NCBI GenBank assembly: GCA_028822935.1
Contig: JAPKCM010000001.1
Span: forward strand, 162,868 to 226,867
Length of the DNA: 64,000 nt
From: Akkermansiaceae bacterium
GTDB taxonomy: Bacteria; Verrucomicrobiota; Verrucomicrobiia; Verrucomicrobiales; Akkermansiaceae
Reading direction: 5' to 3'
This document shows positions 55,804 through 62,878 of the stretch, in pieces. The stretch's first letter is position 1; every line of letters begins with the position of its first letter. The notes beneath the pieces were generated by a model. That model did no database searches. It saw only the letters and a program-made list of their open reading frames with translations, and was not told where the DNA came from. The position numbers were made by a program, and so were the translations under genes.

Positions 55804-55848
55804 CTGCTAGGAATTTGCTTTAGGCGGGAGGGCTTTGAAGACGCCCTT
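55804..55848 (+). repeat. Direct repeat, copy 1
   Basis: CTGCTAGGAATTTGCTTT, then AGGCGGGAGGGCTTTGAAGA and CGCCCTT. This is the first of four same-orientation copies. The TAG near the left side stops one frame; TTG at 55835-55837, after GGGAGGG, opens MKTP and continues in frame into a DUF2927-like fragment. The similarity fades after position 55848 in this copy. The left junction is 68 bp past the purK stop. Confidence 0.9.
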
Positions 55849-56146
55849 CGGACTGATTCGCGCGGTCGTCTTCGTCGATCCTGACCTGACCGACAAGTGG
55901 CTGCGTCACACGGCGCTCGAGGAGAAGTTCCAAGCGCTCGGTCCGAGCAACGATTCGCCGGCTACTCGCGATTCGTTGTTGTTTGAGAGCGACACGCTGG
56001 CCGGGACGCACGAGCGCCTCGGCCACGTCGATGGACAGGTTTTGTGGTTGCTCTACAACGGTCTGCGTCCGGGCGATGGCGCCGTCAAAATCCAGCGAGC
56101 AATGCAGCGGCGATGGGTGTTTGCCGATGCCGTGAGCGACGCATGA
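55835..56146 (+). pseudogene. C-terminal fragment of a DUF2927-like protein, fused to repeat 1
   Basis: A 103-residue frame starting at TTG inside the repeat (MKTPFGLIRAVVFVDPDL). It reads like the C-terminal part of DUF2927 proteins: HTALEEKFQALGPSNDSPAT, then SLLFESDTLAGTHERLGHVD and LWLLYNGLRPGDG, comparable to the family's HEE..QALGL.ND......S.F.D......LT..D..LL..LY...LRPGM. The N-terminal part of the domain is missing and is replaced by the repeat, so I treat it as a truncated gene rather than a native one. Codons are GC-rich compared with the purK side. Confidence 0.5.
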
Positions 56147-56230
56147 CATTGCGCTAGAGGCCTGGGGTGGTGCGTGGCTTTTCGACCCTGTTGCCTTGTA
56201 TTCAACCGCGACTCGGGCATTCTCAGCGCC

Positions 56231-57262
56231 GTGGGACAACCAGCCGACTTCCGTAGCGACACGATGACGAAACCCAACGCCGCGATGCGTCGCGCGATGG
56301 TGGACGCAGAGGTCGGTGATGATGTGTGGGGTGAAGACCCAACCGTGCGTGCGCTCGAAGAGCAGGTCGCGGAGTTGCTGGGCAAGCCGGCCGCCGTATT
56401 CGTGCCATCCGGAACGATGGCCAATCAGCTGGCGATTCACGTGCACTGCCGTCCCGGTGACGAATTGATCTGCGAAGAACGTTCGCACGTCTTCTACTAC
56501 GAAGGCGGTGCGATCGCGCGGTTGTCGGGCACGCAGGTTCGCACGCTGTCGGCCCACGATGGCTTCCCGAGTCCCGAGCAAGTTCAGTCAGTCGTGCGTA
56601 TCGATGATCCGCACTATCCGCGGTCGCGCTTGTTGGTAATGGAGAACACACACAACATGGCCGGCGGTCGGGTTGCCGATAGCGCTCGTATCGGCGCGTT
56701 GGCTGAGATCGCACACGCCGCTTCCATGCAGGTGCATATTGATGGCGCGCGCTTGCTCAATGCCGCCGTTTCCCTGGGTTGTGCGCCAAGCGAACTGGTT
56801 GCCAACGCCGACTCAACCACGCTCTGCCTGAGCAAGGGCCTGGGCGCGCCTGTTGGCTCGCTGCTGGCCGGGCGTGAGGACTTTATTCACGAGGCTCGCC
56901 GGGCTCGTAAAGCCTTTGGCGGCGGCATGCGGCAGGCTGGCATACTCGCGGCAGCGGGGTTGCTAGCTGTCAAGGAGGGGCCCGCCCTGTTGGCTGTGGA
57001 CCACCGGCGAGCCAAGACGCTGGCTTCCGGTCTCGCCGAACTATCGTGGGTAAGTGTCGATGTTTCGGCCACTGAGTCGAACATTGTCATGCTCGAACCC
57101 GGCCAGGCTTCGGTGCAACCTCTGCTGCAGCAACTGGCTGAGGGTGGGGTTCGCGCCTCGTTGGCCAGTCCGACACGTATTCGCTTCGTTCTGCACCGCG
57201 ATCTCGACGATGAGTGCGTGCAACGTTGCTTGACGATATGTCGTGCATTTCAGGCCAGTTGA
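56231..57262 (+). CDS. Low-specificity L-threonine aldolase
   Basis: PLP enzyme that splits threonine or allo-threonine into glycine and acetaldehyde. The 343-residue protein has ADFRSDTMTKPNAAMRRAMV, the family start, then VGDDVWGEDPTV, PSGTMANQLAIHVHC, HIDGARLLNAAV and the PLP lysine K202 in LCLSKGLGAPVGS. GTG 56231 was chosen because it precedes the conserved start by five residues; a GTG at 56174 gives an unlikely extension. The gene is intact, GC-rich, and enclosed between repeats 1 and 2, so it looks acquired as part of a block. Confidence 0.9.
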   Translation: MGQPADFRSDTMTKPNAAMRRAMVDAEVGDDVWGEDPTVRALEEQVAELLGKPAAVFVPSGTMANQLAIHVHCRPGDELICEERSHVFYYEGGAIARLSGTQVRTLSAHDGFPSPEQVQSVVRIDDPHYPRSRLLVMENTHNMAGGRVADSARIGALAEIAHAASMQVHIDGARLLNAAVSLGCAPSELVANADSTTLCLSKGLGAPVGSLLAGREDFIHEARRARKAFGGGMRQAGILAAAGLLAVKEGPALLAVDHRRAKTLASGLAELSWVSVDVSATESNIVMLEPGQASVQPLLQQLAEGGVRASLASPTRIRFVLHRDLDDECVQRCLTICRAFQAS

Positions 57263-57324
57263 ACGACGCTGCTGCGCTCGATGCATGTGAGCAACGCGGG
57301 ACGAACTGAGCACGCGCCCTTCTC

Positions 57325-57389
57325 CTGCTAGGAATTTTCTTTTGGCGGGAGGGCTTTGAAGACGCCTTTGGACCGGACCGGAGCGGAGG
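57325..57389 (+). repeat. Direct repeat, copy 2
   Basis: CTGCTAGGAATTTTCTTTTG, then the common core GGCGGGAGGGCTTTGAAGAC and GCCTTTGGACCGGA with a CCGGAGCGGAGGGG-type tail shared with copy 3. One base differs in the ATTTGC/ATTTTC part. TTG at 57356 opens MKTPLDRTGAEGRAG, which runs on antisense to the DUF1552 gene, so no gene fragment can be recognised behind it. Confidence 0.9.
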
Positions 57390-57511
57390 GGCGAGCCGGC
57401 GATGCTAAAGATCCCGTCAAAACCAACAATGATGCTTTTATAGAAGCCAAAGCGGCCATTCAACGTGCGAGAGCAGCGCGACTAAGATTTCTCACAGTGG
57501 CATGCTTCGGA
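57390..57511. other. Short gap between repeat 2 and the DUF1552 gene
   Basis: About 120 bp with no supported gene. It probably contains the 3' untranslated end of the DUF1552 gene (minus strand). Confidence 0.4.
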
Positions 57512-58813
57512 TCAGCTCAAGCTCACCATCCCAGTGCTGTCACCGATGCGGTTGCGCTTGACTCCCATCACCTTGGCCATCGACCTCCATAGATTGGCGA
57601 TCGGTGTGCCTGCGGGTGACTTGAGATGGCGATCCGGTGTGATGGCGCCGCCGGCGCCTCCTGCGATCACGACCGGGAGGTCAGTGCAGATGTGCAGCGC
57701 GGCGTCACTTAAGCCAGAGCCGAGCAGGAACATCGAGTTGTCCAACAAGGTGGTGCCATCACCGTCTTCGACGGCGTCCATCTTCGCTACGAGTCGGGAA
57801 AACTGCTCGACGTGGAAGCGGTCGAGGCGCTCAAGATCTTGCCGCACGTTCTCATTTCCCTGTCCGTGGGTCATGCCGTGATGTTGGATGGGTTTGTCGA
57901 ACAGGCCGTGCACCATCAGCGGCGTCCCCCAGCGTTCAGGCGAGCTCATGATGGAGGCGACTCGGGTGAGGTCGGTGCGCAGGGCGAGAATCATGAGGTC
58001 GCCCATCACTTGGATAAACTCGTCGCGCGCCATCGCCTGCCACGGCTTGGTCGGTGGGGCGAGCTCGAGTTTGTCGAATTCCGCCTGGCGTTTGGTGACG
58101 CGTTCGATCTGGCGTTCGACGGTCCTGACGCTTTCCAAATACTCGTCGAGCTTCTCCTGATCGCCGCGGCCGAGTTCGCGGTCAAGGGACTTGGCGTCAT
58201 TCAGGACGACGTCGAGAACGCTTCGGTGCGCGGCGTGTTCTTTGACTGAGAACAGGCGGTCGAAAACGCGCTGCGGGTCGCGCAGGGAGCGGGCGACGTG
58301 GCCGTGGCCATACCACGAAATGTTGTCGAAGTAGACCGATTCTCTGTTGTCCTCGTATGGGTTGCAGCTGAGTTCGAGCGAGCGGAAAGCGGTGTGTTTG
58401 CCGGCCTCGGCGGCGATGATCTGATCGATGGTCGTCTTCAGCGGGTAGCCGGCGGGCGAGAGCTCGTCTGGTGCCGCGCTACTGAGCCAACAGGCGCCGG
58501 CTTGCGCATGGCCGTCGGTGCCGGCGACTTTGATGCGGTCGAGATTGGTGAACAGCGTGCACTTCTCTCGCACGGGTGCAAGCGGCTTGAGAGTTGGGCT
58601 CAGAGTGTAACCTTTGCCTTCGTCGTGCGGGTGCCACGAGCGTTGGACGACGCCGTTTGGAATGTAGAAAAACGCGGTACGGATCGGTGGCTTCGCCGCC
58701 AATTTAGCAGCCTGCCCCCGGCCGCTCATGATCTCAAGAAAGGGTAGTGTTAATGTCGCCCCGGCTCCGCGGAGAACGGAACGACGTGATAGGTTTCTCG
58801 ATTTGGCCATCAT
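57512..58813 (-). CDS. DUF1552 protein with twin-arginine signal
   Basis: A 433-residue exported protein of the DUF1552 family, expanded in Planctomycetes and Verrucomicrobia and usually encoded beside a DUF1592 protein. The N-terminus RNLSRRSVLRGAGATLTLPF is a Tat signal (SRRSVL). Family blocks follow: RTAFFYIPNGVVQRSWHP, GHAQAGACWLSS, SRDPQ-like SLRDPQRVFDRLF, QHHGMTHGQGNENVRQDL and a C-terminal TPIANLWRSMAKVMGV. The enzymatic role is unknown. ATG overlaps the DUF1592 stop by 4 nt (ATGA), so the two are expressed together. Confidence 0.9.
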   Translation of the reverse strand: MMAKSRNLSRRSVLRGAGATLTLPFLEIMSGRGQAAKLAAKPPIRTAFFYIPNGVVQRSWHPHDEGKGYTLSPTLKPLAPVREKCTLFTNLDRIKVAGTDGHAQAGACWLSSAAPDELSPAGYPLKTTIDQIIAAEAGKHTAFRSLELSCNPYEDNRESVYFDNISWYGHGHVARSLRDPQRVFDRLFSVKEHAAHRSVLDVVLNDAKSLDRELGRGDQEKLDEYLESVRTVERQIERVTKRQAEFDKLELAPPTKPWQAMARDEFIQVMGDLMILALRTDLTRVASIMSSPERWGTPLMVHGLFDKPIQHHGMTHGQGNENVRQDLERLDRFHVEQFSRLVAKMDAVEDGDGTTLLDNSMFLLGSGLSDAALHICTDLPVVIAGGAGGAITPDRHLKSPAGTPIANLWRSMAKVMGVKRNRIGDSTGMVSLS

Positions 58814-61383
58814 TCAGATTCTAATGCGTTTGATCGGTGGAGGAAAGGGTAGCTTTTTGCGATTGCCCCGACAACGACCGAGAACTGCCCGCGCGCGTCG
58901 AGCACCTCGCGCAGGATGTCATCGACCGCCGGTTTGTCGGCTAGTTCGAGTTCGCGACCTAGCGCATACGATAACAGGTGCTCGCTGAAGGCGCGCATGA
59001 ACCATTTGGGGTTGGCCAAAATCGCGTCCTTGAGCCCGACGGCGTCGTCGAATTTCTCCCGTCCGAAGAGCTGTCCGCTGGAGTCGATTGGTAGACCGGA
59101 TGGGTATTTGTCGCGCCAGCGCCCGACGGCGTCGAAATTTTCCAAGGCGAAGCCGAGCGGGTCGATCTTCTGGTGACAGGCGACGCAGCTCTGGTTGACT
59201 TGGTGTGCGATGAGGCGCTGCCGCAAGGTCTGACCGGAAGCTTCGATTTTGGCATCGTCCACTTCGATCTCGGGAATGTTGTCGGGCGGCGGCGGCGGGG
59301 GTTTGTTGAAAATCACACCGGCGACCCAAGCACCGCGCGTGATGGGGGTGGTGCGCAGCGGCGAGGAGTTCATGGTCAAGGTGGCGGCACAGGTGATGAC
59401 GCCGCCCTCGCGACGGTTGTTCACTGGGACCCGTTGGTAGACCACGCCCATGGTGTTGAAACGATTGGGATTTGCTTTGCCTTTAAATGGAACACCTGGG
59501 GCATACCAAGATGACATGTCGCTTGTGCGGTAGGAGTAGTTCGAGTCTACTAGCAACATGATGGATCGGTCCTCGACCATGATGCTCTCGAACAGCAGCA
59601 GAGGTTCGACCATTGTCTGGAGGCCGAGTTTCCATTGTTCACATCCGATGCGGGCGTAGTAGGGCTCAAAGCGTTCGAAGTCGGGCACGGCGGTGATCAA
59701 TCGGTCAAGCCGCAGCCACTGGCGGGCAAAGTTTTCGGAGAGGGATTTCGACCGCCGGTCGAGCAGCATGCGCGCGACTTGCATGGAATAAATTTCTTGA
59801 TCCGCGAGCGTGCCATCGCGCGCGGCGGCGAGCAGTTGTTCGTCCGGGATGCTACTCCAGAGGAAAAAAGAGAGGCGTCCCGCCAGCTCATAGGGCGCGA
59901 GCGGTTTTTCCTCGTCCTGCTTTCGCTCAAGCAAATAGAGGAAGCGCGGGGAGGCTAAGATCGCAGCAACCGTGGTTTTCATGGCAGCGCTGAAGTCGCC
60001 GCGCTCCGCCTCGCGATCGAAGAGGCGCGCGTAGCGCTCGAGCGTTGCGGATTCGATGGGCTTGCGGAAGGCACGCTCGAGGAAGGGAGCGAGGCGTTCT
60101 CGTGCGGTCGCCGACCACTTGGCGCGATCGCCGCCCGCGCGGAAGAGCGTGCCCGTTCGCGCCGAGTATCTATCGAACTCTGGGCTCTCGACGACCGAGC
60201 GAGAGAGATTAAGAAAGCTCTCCATCAGGATGGGCGAGAAACCGAGTTCGTCGCCGCGGTTGTTGAAGCCGTGTTCGGACTGCAGGTCGATCGCAAACGG
60301 CACGACTCCGGTGAGGAGAGGCTGTTCGATCTGGTTTTTGCCGAGCGCGCGGTTGCCGAGATGGATCGAGTCGGGCAGGCTGCCAGACGCGGGATCGTAG
60401 TAGGCGCGATACGCCCGGATGGTCTTCTCGGGCAGCGGGTAGATGTCGCCCTTGAGCTGGAGTAGGTCGCGCACCGCGTTGTTGTACTCATACCGGTTCA
60501 TTCGCCTCATCACGATTGGTGGTAACGACTGTTCCTTCTGCAGGTGCTCGCCAAGGTAACCCGAAAACATCGATGCTAGCTTGGAATATTCATTTTCATC
60601 GGGTTGCGTCTCGTCTTCCGGGGGCATCTCGCGAAATTCCAGCACGTCGTTCAACTGGCGTAGTAACTCGGGCTGAGCGAGAAAATCGTCTTTCGATTTC
60701 AGCCGCAACAGGTCGACTTTCCCTTTGATTTTCCCTTTCTCGCCATGGCAACGATAGCAATGCTCTGCTAGCAACGGTTGCAGGAATTCAAAGGTCGCGG
60801 TATGCGGTGCGTCCGGAGTGTCCACGGCTGGCGGCAACACTTTTTCAGGCTCTGGTGGCGGGTCGAGCTCCATTACTTTGAGATAGTCGATTCCCAACAG
60901 GTAGCGATTGCGCTGGAAAGCTTTCGCTCCCGGATTCTTTCCAGTCAGCTCGCAACGCAGTTGCTGTTCGCCCGCAGCCAACTCCATCTCGCCCAGCTTG
61001 ATCAGCTCCGTCGGTTCAACTTTGTGCCCGAACAGATCGACTCCCTTGCGCAGCTCCCTGCCGTTCACCCGAATCGTGAATACACCGTAGTCGATCGCCT
61101 TTGTCATCTTCAACGATAGCGAGTAACGCCCGCCACGCTTGACGCTGAATTGTGTCTCCATCGCATGACCAGGCTCGCCGTGCCACAGCAGATGCGCGTC
61201 GCCGCTCCACCCACCCCCGAAGACCTTCATGTCTTGGCTCCGCGCGTCTTTTCCGAACGGCAACCACTCGCCCTCGATGATTCCATCGCTCACCACTGCC
61301 GGCAACCGACCGCGCACGCTGTGGTAGTCGGCTCCCGCAGGAAACGCCATGGCGATCATACAGAGGAAGATCCGATGTTTCAC
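58810..61383 (-). CDS. DUF1592-type cytochrome-c-like protein (DUF1587/1592/1588/1585 multi-domain)
   Basis: A large exported protein of about 857 residues with the planctomycete-type multi-domain plan. It has a signal peptide (KHRIFLCMIAMAFPAGA), a carbohydrate-binding-like beta domain (about residues 25-180), a c-type heme motif CYRCHG near 208, the DUF1587 region (MNRYEYNNAVRDLL), DUF1595/1592 (FLYLLERKQDEEKPLAPYEL, FFLWSSIPDEQLL), DUF1588 (GVLT-like AATLTMNSSPLRTTPITRGA), and DUF1585 with a second CVACHQKIDPLGFALE near 733. GTG 61383 is chosen for the signal; upstream the frame runs into repeat 3. Only 62 bp separate it from the repeat, so the original promoter may be cut off. Confidence 0.88.
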   Translation of the reverse strand: MKHRIFLCMIAMAFPAGADYHSVRGRLPAVVSDGIIEGEWLPFGKDARSQDMKVFGGGWSGDAHLLWHGEPGHAMETQFSVKRGGRYSLSLKMTKAIDYGVFTIRVNGRELRKGVDLFGHKVEPTELIKLGEMELAAGEQQLRCELTGKNPGAKAFQRNRYLLGIDYLKVMELDPPPEPEKVLPPAVDTPDAPHTATFEFLQPLLAEHCYRCHGEKGKIKGKVDLLRLKSKDDFLAQPELLRQLNDVLEFREMPPEDETQPDENEYSKLASMFSGYLGEHLQKEQSLPPIVMRRMNRYEYNNAVRDLLQLKGDIYPLPEKTIRAYRAYYDPASGSLPDSIHLGNRALGKNQIEQPLLTGVVPFAIDLQSEHGFNNRGDELGFSPILMESFLNLSRSVVESPEFDRYSARTGTLFRAGGDRAKWSATARERLAPFLERAFRKPIESATLERYARLFDREAERGDFSAAMKTTVAAILASPRFLYLLERKQDEEKPLAPYELAGRLSFFLWSSIPDEQLLAAARDGTLADQEIYSMQVARMLLDRRSKSLSENFARQWLRLDRLITAVPDFERFEPYYARIGCEQWKLGLQTMVEPLLLFESIMVEDRSIMLLVDSNYSYRTSDMSSWYAPGVPFKGKANPNRFNTMGVVYQRVPVNNRREGGVITCAATLTMNSSPLRTTPITRGAWVAGVIFNKPPPPPPDNIPEIEVDDAKIEASGQTLRQRLIAHQVNQSCVACHQKIDPLGFALENFDAVGRWRDKYPSGLPIDSSGQLFGREKFDDAVGLKDAILANPKWFMRAFSEHLLSYALGRELELADKPAVDDILREVLDARGQFSVVVGAIAKSYPFLHRSNALESE

Positions 61384-61444
61384 ACCAGTGATTTTACCAG
61401 CGATCAGTTCATTGGTAAAGCTCGCTCTGAAGCTCAAGGCGAGG

Positions 61445-61513
61445 CTCCTAGGAATTTGCTTTTGGCGGGAGGGCTTTGAAGACGCCTTTGGAGCGGAGCG
61501 GAGGGGAGAGAAA
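61445..61513 (+). repeat. Direct repeat, copy 3
   Basis: CTCCTAGGAATTTGCTTTTG, then GGCGGGAGGGCTTTGAAGAC and GCCTTTGGAGCGGAGCGGAG. TTG at 61476 opens MKTPLERSGGERKGG and is in frame with the LanC-like fragment behind it. GCTCC and GGAGC at the edges could pair, but this is not conserved in the other copies. Confidence 0.9.
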
Positions 61514-61523
61514 GGGGGGGGTA

Positions 61524-62542
61524 ATGGAACTGAGAGCTCGCCCGCTCCAAAGCGGTCACAGTTGGGGAATCGAATCCACATTCGACATGCTGGCGACCTA
61601 CCACCGGGAGACGGGTGATAAACAGGTAGAGCCTTATCTGATCGGCGGCGCTCGATTTGCCTATTTAATGGCGGAGAAGCGCCAGGAATCAGGTTCCCCG
61701 CAATGCTACTGGAAGCGAGGCGATGGCAGCGTCGTGATGGGATATTGTCGCGGGAATTCCGGAACTGCCTTCGGTCTTATGAAAATTGCCCAAACTCTCC
61801 CAGGTGCGAAAATCACACAAGACCGTAAGATCGAGGACATCGCGAACGAATCGCTGAACTATATTCTTGCTGAAGCAAAAAAGAACCGGGACGGCATCAT
61901 CTGGAAAAATATGAACGGACAGGCTGGCGAAGTGAACCTGGGGTATGGGCGTGGCATTACCGGGATCGGTTACACCTTCTGGTTTGGCTATCAAATGAAC
62001 CAGCGCTCCGGAAACCGGGAAATGGCAAAGACCTGCTATGACGCCGCGCGATCGACGACCGATGCCTTCCTGCGCACCGTGGATGATCTGAGTGCCGAGG
62101 AAGCGATGACCGAGTTTGTCGGCACGACCGCGCTTGTGGAGACCATCGGCGCCTGCAGTGGGATTTCGGGAAGCTACTTTTGGCTGGGATCCTTTGCCGA
62201 TAATGTTCGCGCGAAGGACCCGGAACTGGCAGAGCGCTGTGATGAAGCCATCCGTAAGATTGCCTATCGCCTGATCAATACAGCCTACGTTGTAGACGGA
62301 AACTATGCCTGGAAGAATCACAGTGAGAAGTTCGGCGAAAACACGGTCAGACCGGGGAGGTGCTGGCGCTGGCCGAAATGGGCGTGCGGCTCAACGATCC
62401 CAGAATTGTCGAGGGCGCCAGAAAAGCTGCCGACTTTGTAGTCGCTCAATTGGTCGAAGACGGGGACGGTCTCAAGATGCCCCACATCGTGAAATTGAAT
62501 CCCGGCGCCAAACGGGTTGTTGAGCCCCGCAAACCAAAGTGA
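61524..62542 (+). pseudogene. LanC-like alpha/alpha-toroid protein, N-terminally truncated and frameshifted
   Basis: The frame (ATG 61524, also open from the repeat's TTG 61476) encodes an all-helical protein with four glycine-rich turns: MGYCRGNSGTAFGLMKIA, NLGYGRGITGIGYTFWFG, ACSGISGSYFWLG and, in another frame, NHGQTGEVLALAEMG. Such repeated [C/H]G.xxG turns are typical of the LanC-like barrel; the two cysteines resemble its zinc ligands. At about 62340 the frame is lost (one base missing in GAAAACACGG); shifting by one restores the last ~65 residues to TGA 62540-62542. The start has no N-terminal helices, so the gene is cut at the repeat and broken inside. Family call moderate. Confidence 0.6.
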
Positions 62543-62546
62543 TCCG

Positions 62547-62618
62547 ATGAAAAAACTTCACTCCGGACGTTATCCCGTTCGCATCGCCCTGATCGGTGCA
62601 ATCCTGGCAAACTGCTAG
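62547..62618 (+). pseudogene. First 23 codons of a lipoprotein gene, cut off by repeat 4
   Basis: ATG 62547, 4 bp after the LanC-like stop, opens MKKLHSGRYPVRIALIGAIL followed by ANC, a lipoprotein signal peptide with lipobox LANC. The next codon is TAG (62616-62618), which belongs to the CTGCTAG start of repeat 4. The mature part of the gene is absent, so a gene beginning here was severed precisely at the repeat edge. Confidence 0.6.
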
Positions 62619-62670
62619 AAATTTGCTTTTGGCGGGAGGGCTTTGAAGACGCCCTTGGACCGGAGCGGGA
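62612..62670 (+). repeat. Direct repeat, copy 4
   Basis: CTGCTAGAAATTTGCTTTTG, then GGCGGGAGGGCTTTGAAGAC and GCCCTTGGACCGGAGCGGGA. Behind it TTG 62643 opens only a 13-codon frame (MKTPLDRSGTSIS). An apparent terminator follows about 50 bp later. Confidence 0.9.
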
Positions 62671-62721
62671 CCTCCATCAGTTGAGTTCGAAAGTGAGAAA
62701 GTAGGAAGTAGGCAACGAACT

Positions 62722-62743
62722 CCGCCCTCGGCGGGCATTTTTT
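62722..62743 (+). terminator. Rho-independent terminator behind repeat 4
   Basis: CCGCC (62722-62726) pairs with GGCGG (62730-62734), and GCATTTTTTC follows. A short 5-bp GC stem with a T-run; plausible terminator for the severed gene whose body is missing. The gene it served is no longer present. Confidence 0.6.
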
Positions 62744-62878
62744 CGTCATACAGCAGCATTGTTATCGAGTGGTAAATACGATCTAATATCAGCTGTAGCC
62801 CATTTTTCTCTGATCATCGTCCCACGTCAGTCTGGCCAGACGGTTGTCGATTGGAGAATCCTCGCCCTCCCATATCCC

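Noticed and set aside
55820..56581. 253-codon minus-strand ORF opposite the threonine aldolase and DUF2927-like fragment
   Set aside because: Antisense to a well-supported gene; no protein-family pattern.
55804..62670. The four repeats as integron attC sites linked to the dead integrase at 48 kb
   Set aside because: No RYYYAAC/GTTRRRY pairs and no conserved outer stem; seven kilobases of housekeeping genes lie between. Left as an open recombination repeat.
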